Positions 8,165 to 16,634 of a stretch of 33,362 bases of DNA are shown piece by piece. Source of the DNA: Phycisphaeraceae bacterium (GTDB lineage Bacteria; Planctomycetota; Phycisphaerae; Phycisphaerales; Zrk34); NCBI GenBank assembly GCA_028282685.1, contig JANQHK010000022.1, positions 1 through 33,362 on the forward strand. The letters run 5' to 3'. Under the pieces are notes generated by a model. It was given only the letters and a program-made list of their open reading frames with translations, made no database searches and had not been told where the DNA came from. The position numbers were made by a program, and so were the translations under genes. Each line of letters opens with the position of its first letter. The stretch's first letter is position 1.

Positions 8165-9844
8165 ATGCAAACGAACCAAATCCGAAATTCGAAACCCGAA
8201 ACCCGAATGAATGCTCCAATGGCTCAAATCCGAAGAATTGCTGCTTTGGATTTGGGATTTCTTTCGTCATTCGGACTTCGTCATTCGGGTTTCCGCCGCC
8301 GTACTCAGGGCCATTGGTGTCGGTGCGTCATTGCGTTGTTCTCAGTCTTCCTCCCGGCACTACCAGCGGTCGCGGCGGATTGGCCGACGTGGGGCCGCGG
8401 ACCGTCGCGCAACATGACGGCGCCGCGGGCCGAGCAGTTACCCACCGATTTCAATCCCGGCGCCATCGGTGAAAACGAAGTCATCGACCCTGCTACCACG
8501 AAGCACGTGAAGTGGACGGCGAAGCTCGGTTCGCAGAGTTACGGCAACACCGTAGTGGCCGGGGGCCGCGTGTACGTCGGCACCAACAACGCCTGGCCGC
8601 GCGACAGCAAATACCAAGGCGACCGCGCCACGCTCTATTGCTTCGATGAGAAGACGGGCGAGTTCATCTGGCAACTGGTGGTTCCCAAGTTGGGCGCGGG
8701 CAAGGTCAGCGACTGGGAATACCTGGGCATCTGCTCCAGCCCCGCCGTGGAGGGCGATCGCCTCTATTTGGTGACCAACCGATGCGAGATCGTCTGCCTG
8801 GATACCCGGGGCATGGCCGACGGCAACCAGGGCGTCACCGACGAACCGCAGTACACGGCCGGTCCCGGCAAGCCGCCCATCCCGCAAGGTCCGACCGATG
8901 CCGATGTGATCTGGCGCTACGACATGCGCGATGAACTGGGCGTCTTCCCGCACAACATCGCCTCGAACAGCCCGCTGGTGGTCGGCGATTATGTTTACGT
9001 CGCCACGTCCAACGGCGTCGACTGGTCGCATACCAACATCCCCAACCCGCGCAGTCCCGCACTGATTGCCCTGGATAAGAAAACGGGCGAACTGGCGGGC
9101 GAGGAAATGTCCGACATCTCCAAGCGCATGCTGCACTGCAATTGGGCGAGCCCGGCTTATACCGAGGAAGGCGGCGCCAAGCAGATCGTCTGGGGCGGTG
9201 GGGACGGCTGGTGCTACGGATTCGCCGCCAAGCCCGTCGTGGACGAAGACGGCTACGGTGAGTTGAAGGAATTATGGCGCTTCGACTGCAATCCGCCGCG
9301 CTATCGCACCGGCAAGGATGGCAAGCCGATCAAGTACGCCACGCCCGACGGGCCCAGCGAGTGCATCGGCACGCCGATCATTTACAACGGCAAGGCCTAC
9401 ATCGCCATCGGGCAGGATCCGGAGCACGGCGAGGGCGTCGGCAGCTTTTCCTGCATCGATATCTCCAAGCGCGGCGACATCACGCAGACCGGCAAGGTCT
9501 GGCAGTACACTGGCATCGACCGTTCGATCAGCACCGCCGGTGCCGCCGATGGGCTGGTGTACATCGCCGATTACGCCGGCGTGGTGCACTGCCTCGATGC
9601 CGAGAACGGCACGCTTTACTGGAAGCACGACACCGGCAGCCACATCTGGGGCTCCACGCTCCTGGCCGACGGCAAGGTGTACCTCGGCAACGAAGACAAG
9701 CAGATCGTGATCCTGGCGCACGGCAAAGAGAAGAAGATCATCAACGTGGTGGATTTCGGTTCGCAGGTCTATTCCACACCGATCGTCGCCAACGGCGTGA
9801 TGTATATCTCCACACAAACCCACCTCTACGCGATTCAACCGTGA
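8165..9844 (+). CDS. Secreted PQQ-like propeller protein with repeat-derived N-terminus (559 aa)
   Basis: The propeller part begins at DWPTWGRGPSRN and carries blade motifs such as LDAENGTLYWKHD near the end. It is preceded by a hydrophobic stretch ending LPALPAVAA that looks like a signal peptide core. The only in-frame ATGs close upstream (8165, 8207, 8219) put 35-55 extra residues before that core, encoded by an inverted repeat. ATG 8165 is chosen because AGAGAG (8151-8156) gives a ribosome binding site at good spacing and the gap to the previous gene is 37 bases. ATG 8219 is the main alternative (541 aa). The stop overlaps the next gene by 4 bases. The exact N-terminus is uncertain; the propeller assignment is not. 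Confidence 0.8.
   Translation: MQTNQIRNSKPETRMNAPMAQIRRIAALDLGFLSSFGLRHSGFRRRTQGHWCRCVIALFSVFLPALPAVAADWPTWGRGPSRNMTAPRAEQLPTDFNPGAIGENEVIDPATTKHVKWTAKLGSQSYGNTVVAGGRVYVGTNNAWPRDSKYQGDRATLYCFDEKTGEFIWQLVVPKLGAGKVSDWEYLGICSSPAVEGDRLYLVTNRCEIVCLDTRGMADGNQGVTDEPQYTAGPGKPPIPQGPTDADVIWRYDMRDELGVFPHNIASNSPLVVGDYVYVATSNGVDWSHTNIPNPRSPALIALDKKTGELAGEEMSDISKRMLHCNWASPAYTEEGGAKQIVWGGGDGWCYGFAAKPVVDEDGYGELKELWRFDCNPPRYRTGKDGKPIKYATPDGPSECIGTPIIYNGKAYIAIGQDPEHGEGVGSFSCIDISKRGDITQTGKVWQYTGIDRSISTAGAADGLVYIADYAGVVHCLDAENGTLYWKHDTGSHIWGSTLLADGKVYLGNEDKQIVILAHGKEKKIINVVDFGSQVYSTPIVANGVMYISTQTHLYAIQP
8177..8293. repeat. Interspersed inverted repeat inside the 5' end of a propeller gene
   Basis: GAAACCCGAATGA at 8198-8210 and TCATTCGGGTTTC at 8281-8293 are perfect 13-base inverted arms. 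They are flanked by tandem variants (AAATCCGAAATTCGAAACCCG on the left, CGTCATTCGG twice on the right). From memory, repeats of the AATCCGAA/GACGAA type are scattered between genes in planctomycete genomes. Here the element is fully open in the frame of the downstream gene. Confidence 0.8.
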
Positions 9845-10083
9845 AAGCACCTGTGATTATTGGTGTCGCGGCGGTTGTGCTGGGCATCCTGCACCAGGAC
9901 TTCTGGTGGTGGGAGGATACGTCGCTGGTGTTCGGCTTCCTGCCGGTGGGTTTGGCCTACCATGCGGGATTCTCGGTGGCGGCGGCGTTGCTCTGGGCGG
10001 CGGCGGTGAAGTTCGCCTGGCCGAGGCGACTGGAAGAATGGGCCGATGAATCCGGCGAAGGGCGGGGAGGCGAGAACGCATGA
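9841..10083 (+). CDS. DUF3311 small membrane protein
   Basis: 80 residues starting at GTG, which overlaps the preceding stop (GTGA). The stop in turn overlaps the next start (ATGA at 10080), so it is translationally coupled on both sides. Two transmembrane helices are evident (about 4-18 and 28-55). The segment FGFLPVGLAYHAGFSVAAALLW matches the conserved P-x-G-L-x-Y-H core of DUF3311, and HQDFWWWED fits the short loop before it. DUF3311 genes typically sit just upstream of sodium:solute symporter genes, exactly as here, so it is likely an accessory subunit of the symporter. The charged tail (EEWADESGEGRGGENA) is probably cytoplasmic. Confidence 0.85.
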   Translation: MKAPVIIGVAAVVLGILHQDFWWWEDTSLVFGFLPVGLAYHAGFSVAAALLWAAAVKFAWPRRLEEWADESGEGRGGENA

Positions 10084-11648
10084 GCTTTCCCCTGGCTGCA
10101 ACCGATGTCTCGTCGACACCACTCTGGGTGATCGCAGGTTACCTGGCGATGTTGGTGGCGTTGGGGGCGCTGGCGGGTCGATTCTTTCGCGGGACCAGCA
10201 AAGATTACTTCGTCGCCTCGCGCTCCATCGGGCCGTTCCTGTTGCTCATGAGCGTGTTCGGCACCACGATGACCGGCTTCGCGCTCGTCGGCTCCACCGC
10301 CAAGAGTTTCGAGCAGGGCATCGGCGTGTACGGACTGATGGCGTCGTGGTCCGGACTGGTCCACTCGGCGGTGTTTTTCCTGGTCGGCATCAAACTCTGG
10401 GCCGTCGGCAAGCGGTACGGCTACGTTACGCAGGTGCAATACTTCCGTGCTCGCTTCGACTCGCCGATGCTGGGCTACCTGCTGTTTCCGATTCTGGTTG
10501 CGCTGGTGATCCCGTACCTGCTGGTGGGCATCATCGCCGCGTGCAAAACACTGCAACCCGTCACGGCGGGCATGTTCCCGCAAACTTTCGCTTCGACGAA
10601 CGGCGCCGTGCCGCCCTGGCTGACCGGACTGGTGGTCTGCGGCGTGGTGCTCAGTTATGTCTTCTTCGGCGGCGTGCGATCCGCGGCCTGGGCCAATACG
10701 TTCCAGACCCTGGTCTTCATGGGCACGGGCGTCATCGCCTTCGTGATGATCTCCCGCGCGCTGGGCGGTGTTGGTGAAGCGGGGCGTATGGTTCTCGAAC
10801 ATGCCCCCGAGCACGCGGCGCGCGAAGGTTTGATCGGAAAGACGCAATTCCTCAGTTACGTGTTCATCCCGCTTTCGGTCGGCATGTTCCCGCACCTGTT
10901 TCAACACTGGTTGACGGCACGCAAAGCCAAAACGTTCCGGTTGACCGTGGTGGCGCATCCGCTGTTCATTGCGATCGTCTGGGTGCCCTGCATTCTGATC
11001 GGCATGTGGGCGGCGGGATTGGCGGCGGCGGGGGAAATGAACGTGCCCAACGCCAACGCCGCGCTGGGCCGCATGGTCAGCGTCCTGGTCCACAACGACC
11101 TGCTGACCGGCCTGCTCACCGCGGGCATTCTCGCCGCCATCATGAGTTCGCTTGATTCGCAGTTCGTCTGCCTGGGCACGATGTTCACCAACGACATGGT
11201 TCTGCATATCGCCGGTGAAAAACGATTCACCGATCGCCAGTTGATCTGGCTGGCGCGCGGGTTCGTGGTGGGGATCGTGGCGCTGGCGTACGGCTTGTCG
11301 ATGGCGCTGCTGAAAGTAAACGTGTTCGACCTGGGCGTGTGGTGTTTCAGCGGCTTTGCGTCTTTGTTCCCGCTGGTCTTCGCCGCCGTGTATTGGAAGC
11401 GGGCCACGCGTGCCGGGGCATTCGCTTGTGTGTTGGTGACGGCGGCGGTCTGGGGCGTTTTCTTCTACCGGGATATCATCGTCGGGGCCGGCGGCGATCA
11501 GGAATACCTCGTGCTGGGCATGATGCCGGTGGCGTTCATCTTCGCCGCGTCGGCCGGATCGCTGGTGTTGATTTCGTTGATGACCCGGCCGCTGTCCGAT
11601 GCGGTGATAAACAAGTTCTTCATGAACGCGGGGAGCCAATCCGAATGA
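10080..11648 (+). CDS. Sodium:solute symporter family protein
   Basis: 522 residues with about 13 hydrophobic helices, the size and layout of the SSS family (PutP/PanF type). Conserved features include the early FFRGTSKDYFVASRSIGPF segment, GTTMTGFALVGS in TM2, a helix with YVFFGGVRSAAWANTFQ, and MSSLDSQFVCLGTMFTNDM around TM8-9 with the Ser/Asp residues common near the sodium site. The substrate cannot be read from sequence; acids, amino acids and vitamins are all transported by the family. It is coupled to DUF3311 upstream and to the adenylating enzyme downstream (ATGA at 11645), so a carboxylic acid substrate is plausible but inferred. Confidence 0.92.
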   Translation: MSFPLAATDVSSTPLWVIAGYLAMLVALGALAGRFFRGTSKDYFVASRSIGPFLLLMSVFGTTMTGFALVGSTAKSFEQGIGVYGLMASWSGLVHSAVFFLVGIKLWAVGKRYGYVTQVQYFRARFDSPMLGYLLFPILVALVIPYLLVGIIAACKTLQPVTAGMFPQTFASTNGAVPPWLTGLVVCGVVLSYVFFGGVRSAAWANTFQTLVFMGTGVIAFVMISRALGGVGEAGRMVLEHAPEHAAREGLIGKTQFLSYVFIPLSVGMFPHLFQHWLTARKAKTFRLTVVAHPLFIAIVWVPCILIGMWAAGLAAAGEMNVPNANAALGRMVSVLVHNDLLTGLLTAGILAAIMSSLDSQFVCLGTMFTNDMVLHIAGEKRFTDRQLIWLARGFVVGIVALAYGLSMALLKVNVFDLGVWCFSGFASLFPLVFAAVYWKRATRAGAFACVLVTAAVWGVFFYRDIIVGAGGDQEYLVLGMMPVAFIFAASAGSLVLISLMTRPLSDAVINKFFMNAGSQSE

Positions 11649-12730
11649 CAGCAGCAGGATCAAATGCCGAGCGCATCACCGAAGCGCAAGCCGCGCTGGA
11701 CGAACACGTCCGCCGCACGGTGGCGCATCACTTTTCACCCGAATCGGGTTGTCCGTTCTGGCTGGACTGGGCCGATCGGGCCGGGTGGAATCCGCGTCGG
11801 GAAATCCAAAGCTACGCCGACCTGATGAAGTTCCCGCACTTTGAAGACACATGGATGCGCGACTTGCCGCACGAGGTCTGGGTTCCCGCGCGCTACCGCG
11901 ACCGACCGTTCCATATCTTCGAAACCGGCGGCACCACCGGTCTGCCCAAGCAGCGCATCAGTTGGGAAGACCACCGCACCGATTACACCGAGTTCTCCCA
12001 CCATCTGTCCGATGACGATTTCCCGCGCGGCGGAAACTGGTTGATGCTCGGCCCGACCGGTCCGCGACGACTGCGCCTGGCCATCGAACATCTGGCCAAC
12101 GTGCGCGGCGGATCGTGCTACCACATCGATCTCGATCCGCGCTGGGTCAAGCGTTTGCTCGCCGACGGACAAGCCGACCAGGCCCGCCGATACGCCGATC
12201 ACGTGATCGATCAGGCGGTGGCGATCCTCAAACACCGCGATGTAAGCTGTCTGTTTGCCACGCCGCGCCTGCTGGAAGGGATGGGCGATCGGATCAACCT
12301 GCCCAACGCCGGAATCCGCGGCGTGTTCTGCGGCGGCACGTCCATGACGCCCCAGGTCATTCGCTTCCTCTGCGAAGAGGTCCTCGAAAACCGCGCCCGG
12401 CTCGTGCCCACCTACGGCAACACACTCATGGGTTTGGCCATCGGCGAGCCGGTCGATGCGGAGCACGGGTACGAACTGATCTACCACGCCCCTCAGCCGC
12501 GCGCCGTATTGCGCGTAGTCGATCCGGACCAAACCGATCGCACCGTGGACTACGGGCAATGGGGCCGCGTGGAACTGACCACGCTCACCGAAGAGTTCTT
12601 CATGCCGCGCTTTCTGGAGCGGGATGAAGCCCTGCGCTGCCCGCCGCATGAACGGTATCCGTGGGATGGCGTGGGCAACGTGCGCCCGTTCCAATCGCAG
12701 ACCAAACAGACGATCGAAGGTGTGTATTAA
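11645..12730 (+). CDS. ANL-type adenylating enzyme, LuxE-like size
   Basis: The start ATG at 11645 overlaps the symporter stop by 4 bases; the frame is open further upstream inside the symporter gene but that part is not coding. The 361-residue product has the ATP-binding P-loop HIFETGGTTGLPK (90-102) of adenylate-forming enzymes. VFCGGTSMTPQV, near the middle, fits the following nucleotide-binding stretch. It is shorter than typical CoA ligases (430-550) and lacks an obvious C-terminal GRxDDxIxIxG lysine domain. In size it resembles LuxE acyl-protein synthetases or other N-domain-only ANL proteins. It probably activates a carboxylic acid for the reductase encoded 45 bases downstream. Substrate unknown. 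Confidence 0.75.
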   Translation: MTAAGSNAERITEAQAALDEHVRRTVAHHFSPESGCPFWLDWADRAGWNPRREIQSYADLMKFPHFEDTWMRDLPHEVWVPARYRDRPFHIFETGGTTGLPKQRISWEDHRTDYTEFSHHLSDDDFPRGGNWLMLGPTGPRRLRLAIEHLANVRGGSCYHIDLDPRWVKRLLADGQADQARRYADHVIDQAVAILKHRDVSCLFATPRLLEGMGDRINLPNAGIRGVFCGGTSMTPQVIRFLCEEVLENRARLVPTYGNTLMGLAIGEPVDAEHGYELIYHAPQPRAVLRVVDPDQTDRTVDYGQWGRVELTTLTEEFFMPRFLERDEALRCPPHERYPWDGVGNVRPFQSQTKQTIEGVY

Positions 12731-12775
12731 TGAAGCTGTCCGCGTTCAGCCGTCAGCGATCAGCGTGATAAGAAC
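12731..12775. repeat. Short CAGC-containing repeat in a gene gap
   Basis: The 45-base gap contains TCAGCCGTCAGCGATCAGCG, a run of degenerate (N)TCAGC(N) units. Such units recur as interspersed low-complexity tracts in some bacterial genomes. No promoter or strong ribosome binding site was recognised in the gap. Confidence 0.35.
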
Positions 12776-14212
12776 ATGAAACCGCCGCACATTCCCATTC
12801 TGCGTTTCGGTCGGCGATACGAATCGCTGGATACCGCTACGCTGATGGATCGTCACGGCGAGCCGGTGGCCGAGTTGAGCGTGGCCAATCCCGGCCTGAT
12901 CCGGCGCGACGGACATCGTGCCGAAAACGCCCGCCACGCCTTGGGTGAATTGTCTTGCGAACAGTTGGAGGAGATTTGCAAGCGCGCCGGCGAGTTGTTC
13001 ATGAACGCCGCGCTCCCGTTGGGCATCGGATCGGCCGAACAGGGACCGGAGGATTACATCCGGCAGTTGTCGGCAACGACCGGCCTGCCCCGCACGCTGG
13101 TCCGCGCCAACATGGCTAAGGTGCATAGCGTGCTCGACGGCATGGCCGGGGTTCTCAACGGCCTGACGCGCGGGCTTGATCTGTCCGTCCTCGATACCGG
13201 CTACGGCCGGCAGGCCGGGGCGCCGGTCAGTTACTGCCCGACCACCGAAGCGCTGGGCGTGGTGCTGCCGAGCAATTCACCGGGCGTGAACTCGATCTGG
13301 ATTCCCGCGATCGCATTGAAGATTCCCGTCATGCTCAAGCCCGGTCGCGAAGAGCCCTGGACGCCGTTGCGTCTCATCGCTGCGTTTATCGAAGCCGGTT
13401 GCCCCGCCGAGGCATTCGGCTTCTACCCCACCACGCACGAAGGTTCGCAGACCGTCATGGAATCCTGCGGGCGGGCGATCATCTTCGGCGATGAAAAGAC
13501 CGTCGCACGTTATGCCGGCGACCCTTCGGTCGAAGTGCACGGGCCCGGCTGGTCGAAGTTGATCCTCGGCGACGACCGGGCCGAGCACTGGGAACAACAT
13601 CTCGACGTGATGGCGCAATCGATCGCGGCCAACGGCGGACGCAGTTGCATCAACGCCTCATGCATTCTCACGCCGGCGCACGGCCGGGCACTGGCCGAGG
13701 CGTTGGCCGAGAAACTCGCCGCCATCGTGCCCCGCAACGTGGACGATCCCGAGGCGCAATTGGCCGGCTTCGCCAATCCGCATGTGGCGCATTGGATCGA
13801 CCAGGCCCTCGATGAGGGTTTGCAAACTCCCGGAGCCGAAGACCTCACTGCCGCGCGCCGCACCGGGCCGCGCTGCGTGGAATTCGCCGGTTCAACCTAC
13901 CTGTGTCCGACGCTGGTTCATTGCCAGTCGTTCGATCACCCGCTGGCCGGTCGCGAGTTCCTGTTTCCTTACGCTTCGGTGGTCGAGATGCCCACCGCCG
14001 AGATGCTTCAGGCCATCGGCCCGACTCTGGTCGCCAGCGCGATCACCGAAGACCCGGCTTTCATCAACGAACTTCTGTCCTGCCGCAAAATCGATCGGCT
14101 GAACATCGGCCCGCTTCCGACTTGTGTAGTCCGATGGGATCAGCCGCACGAGGGAAACCTGTTCGAGTTTCTTTATCACCGCCGGGCGATCCAGATGGCG
14201 GACGCGGGATGA
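12776..14212 (+). CDS. Aldehyde dehydrogenase superfamily / LuxC-like acyl reductase
   Basis: 478 residues. The cofactor-binding segment is VVLPSNSPGVNSIWIPAIAL (162-181), KPG at 188-190 is the usual NAD(P)-binding lysine, and the nucleophile is C291 in NGGRSCINAS. The Glu-containing base motif of hydrolytic aldehyde dehydrogenases (ELGG-type) is absent; the corresponding region reads VHGPGWSK (254-261). That is expected of enzymes reducing acyl thioesters or adenylates to aldehydes, such as LuxC. Length agrees with LuxC (about 480). Preceded by an adenylating enzyme and overlapping an alcohol dehydrogenase gene, it most likely performs acid-to-aldehyde reduction. Direction and substrate are inferred. 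Confidence 0.8.
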   Translation: MKPPHIPILRFGRRYESLDTATLMDRHGEPVAELSVANPGLIRRDGHRAENARHALGELSCEQLEEICKRAGELFMNAALPLGIGSAEQGPEDYIRQLSATTGLPRTLVRANMAKVHSVLDGMAGVLNGLTRGLDLSVLDTGYGRQAGAPVSYCPTTEALGVVLPSNSPGVNSIWIPAIALKIPVMLKPGREEPWTPLRLIAAFIEAGCPAEAFGFYPTTHEGSQTVMESCGRAIIFGDEKTVARYAGDPSVEVHGPGWSKLILGDDRAEHWEQHLDVMAQSIAANGGRSCINASCILTPAHGRALAEALAEKLAAIVPRNVDDPEAQLAGFANPHVAHWIDQALDEGLQTPGAEDLTAARRTGPRCVEFAGSTYLCPTLVHCQSFDHPLAGREFLFPYASVVEMPTAEMLQAIGPTLVASAITEDPAFINELLSCRKIDRLNIGPLPTCVVRWDQPHEGNLFEFLYHRRAIQMADAG

Positions 14213-15363
14213 CTCAATCGATAAGAAGTATGCCTGTCGCGTCGATTCAATCTGAAATCATCACCGGGCCCGGGTGCCTCGCATCGCTGGGCGAGTTGGT
14301 GCGTCGATATGCCGACGGTCCGGTGTTGATCGTCACCGATCGGCACATCATCGAGGCCGGCCACTTCCGCCGCGCCACCGATTCCCTCGATCGCGCCGGC
14401 GTGGCATGGTCGGTCTTCGATCGGGCGATCGAGAATCCCACCACCGAATGCGTACAACTCTGCACCGAGGCGGCCGAAGCGTGCCGGCCGGGGTTGCTCA
14501 TCGGCCTGGGCGGCGGCAGCGCCATCGATACCGCCAAGGGATGCAATTTCCTTTTCACCCATGGCGGCTCCATGCACGATTACGTGGGCTACGACAAGGC
14601 GACCCGGCCCATGTTCCCGCTGATCGCCGTGCCCACCACCGCCGGAACCGGCAGCGAAGTCCAGTCGTATGCACTGATCAGCGATGTCCGGACGGGGCGC
14701 AAGATGGCCTGCGGCGCCAGGTCGGCCATGCCCGTCGCCGCCGTACTCGATCCGCAGCTCACGCTCACCCAACCGCGCGATATCGCGGCGCAGAGCGGCA
14801 TCGATGCCCTGGCCCACGCGATCGAATCGGCGGTTTGTACGCGGCGCAACGATGAATCGTACCGCTACAGCCGCTCCGCACTGCGACTGCTGGTTCCGCA
14901 TTTGCATGCGGTGTTGGAAAACGGCGAGGATATCCATGCCCGTGCGTCTGTGCAGTTGGGTGCCGCTTATGCCGGCATGGCCATCGAACGCTCGATGCTC
15001 GGTGCGGCGCATGCCCTGGCCAATCCGCTGACCGCGCGGCACGGCATCGCGCACGGCCGGGCGGTGGGGCGTATGCTGCCGCCGGTCATGCGTTTCAATG
15101 CCGAACTCACCGACACCCGCGCAGTTTATAACGACCTGGCCAAAGCGGTGGGCTTGAACGATTGGACGGCGCTGGTCGAACGCGTCGAGCAACTGCTCGC
15201 CCTGGTCGGTTTCGATTGCGGGCTAAACGAGTGGGGTGTTTCGGAGCATGAGATCACTCGCTTGGCCGAGGATGCCGCGGGGCAATGGACCGGCCGGTTC
15301 AATCCGCGCCCGGTGGATGCGGCACTGCTGGAGCAGTTGTATCGCCAGGCGTATCGTGGATAA
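14209..15363 (+). CDS. Iron-containing (group III) alcohol dehydrogenase
   Basis: 384 residues with start ATG 14209 overlapping the preceding stop (ATGA). The NAD(P)-binding GLGGGSAIDTAKG (99-111) and VPTTAGTGSEV (141-151) are classic. The metal ligands are all present: D199 and H203 in GIDALAHAIES, H268 in GAAHALANP and H282 in GIAHG. The family reduces aldehydes to alcohols, or the reverse, in the cytoplasm. Coupled to the reductase upstream, it probably takes the aldehyde to a primary alcohol. The only oddity is that the family is more often seen with CoA-acylating aldehyde dehydrogenases of fermentation, whereas here it lies in a biosynthesis-like cluster. Confidence 0.93.
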   Translation: MTQSIRSMPVASIQSEIITGPGCLASLGELVRRYADGPVLIVTDRHIIEAGHFRRATDSLDRAGVAWSVFDRAIENPTTECVQLCTEAAEACRPGLLIGLGGGSAIDTAKGCNFLFTHGGSMHDYVGYDKATRPMFPLIAVPTTAGTGSEVQSYALISDVRTGRKMACGARSAMPVAAVLDPQLTLTQPRDIAAQSGIDALAHAIESAVCTRRNDESYRYSRSALRLLVPHLHAVLENGEDIHARASVQLGAAYAGMAIERSMLGAAHALANPLTARHGIAHGRAVGRMLPPVMRFNAELTDTRAVYNDLAKAVGLNDWTALVERVEQLLALVGFDCGLNEWGVSEHEITRLAEDAAGQWTGRFNPRPVDAALLEQLYRQAYRG

Positions 15364-15431
15364 GCAGGTCGGCTTTAACGGCTGTTTTTCCAGTGGTTTA
15401 TTGAGATTCTCATCCCTACACTTTTCTTGAG

Positions 15432-16634
15432 ATGATCGACATGGCGGGAAAATTCTCAACGGTGGCGCTGACGGTGATGATGATGGCGGCTTTGGCAATC
15501 ACATCCTGCGACCGGACTGACGTTCCGCAGATGTCCACCCGGCCCGCGGGGTCCGATTGGACGATCCACCGCGGTGATCGCGCGCTGATCGGTCGTGCGG
15601 ATGGCCGCGTTGGTGATGCGCTGCGCCTGGTGTGGCGTTACGCAGTCGGCGCCGAGGTCATGTCATCGCCCGTGGCGGCGGACGGCTTGGTGTACTTCGG
15701 CGATGTCGCCGGGCAGGTGCATGCCGTTCGACTCGACGATGGCTCCCGGGCGTGGATCCATCCCCCCAAGCCCTCGGCCGATGCACCGCGATTCAATGCC
15801 CCGCCGTTGGTGCATGACGGCACGGTCTACATCGGCGATACCGATGGCCGATTGATCGCGCTCGATGCCGCAACCGGGCAGCGCCGGTGGGTCTATCCCA
15901 CCGCCGACAAGATCGTCGGCTCGGCCAATGCCTTTGTCGGCCCGGATGGAAAGCCGCGCCTGGTCGTCGGCAGCCACGATGAATACCTGCATTGCATTGA
16001 TGCCACGAACGGTCGGCGTCTTTGGCGCAGCCGCAGCGGCAGCTTCATCAATGCCACGGCCGCCATCGCCGACGGCCGCGCCGTTTACGGGGGGTGCGAT
16101 GGGATGATCTGGGTGGTCGATCTGGACGACGGCAGCGCCGTGAACAAGATCGAAGTCGGTGAGCCGATCATCGCCGCCGTGGCGGTGGATGATGGCGTGG
16201 CCTACGTCGGCAATCACGCCGGCGCCTTCATCGCCGCCGATCTGAAATCCAACCATATCAAATGGCAATACACCCAAAGCCGCGAATCGTATCACGGCGC
16301 TCCGGTCCTGGCCGATGGATTGGCGCTTATCGGCGGGCGCGACAAGCGCGTGCATGCCGTTCACACGGATTCCGGTCAGTCCGCATGGACTTTCGCCGCG
16401 CGCGACAGCGTGGACAGTTCACCGCTGATTGTCGGCGATCGCGTGGTGGTCGGCAGCGATGACGGACGCGTCTACTTGCTTCGCCTGTCCGATGGCGCGG
16501 CGCTGTGGAATTATGAAATCGGTTCGCCGATCCGCACCGATCCCGCGTACGCGGGTGGCATGGTCATCGTGGCGTCGGAAGACGGCACGGTCATGGCCTT
16601 TGCTCCTGCCGGGGAAGGGGGCGATGCGCGATGA
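15432..16634 (+). CDS. PQQ-like propeller lipoprotein (BamB-like fold)
   Basis: 400 residues. A lipoprotein signal peptide ends in AITSC, placing the lipid on C26. The mature chain consists of propeller blades with repeated D/G-G-x-V-Y-x-G and LDxxxGxxxW patterns: YVFGD-type YFGDVAGQVHAV, VYIGDTDGRLIALDAATGQRRW, VVVGSDDGRVYLLRLSDGAALW. It resembles BamB in fold, but the WPxWRGP opening of the three earlier propeller proteins is missing. ATG 15441 is an alternative start with similar support. It overlaps the radical SAM gene by 4 bases, so it belongs to that operon. It may be a periplasmic sensor, scaffold or binding protein for the product; the role is unknown. Confidence 0.83.
   Translation: MIDMAGKFSTVALTVMMMAALAITSCDRTDVPQMSTRPAGSDWTIHRGDRALIGRADGRVGDALRLVWRYAVGAEVMSSPVAADGLVYFGDVAGQVHAVRLDDGSRAWIHPPKPSADAPRFNAPPLVHDGTVYIGDTDGRLIALDAATGQRRWVYPTADKIVGSANAFVGPDGKPRLVVGSHDEYLHCIDATNGRRLWRSRSGSFINATAAIADGRAVYGGCDGMIWVVDLDDGSAVNKIEVGEPIIAAVAVDDGVAYVGNHAGAFIAADLKSNHIKWQYTQSRESYHGAPVLADGLALIGGRDKRVHAVHTDSGQSAWTFAARDSVDSSPLIVGDRVVVGSDDGRVYLLRLSDGAALWNYEIGSPIRTDPAYAGGMVIVASEDGTVMAFAPAGEGGDAR

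Noticed and set aside
11339-11644. Longer N-terminus for the ANL enzyme inside the symporter gene
   Set aside because: That part overlaps the coding end of the symporter in another frame and looks unlike the family; the ATGA start at 11645 is better.
9957-11663. 568-residue minus-strand frame rich in His, Arg and Gln
   Set aside because: It mirrors the symporter gene and has no recognisable domain.
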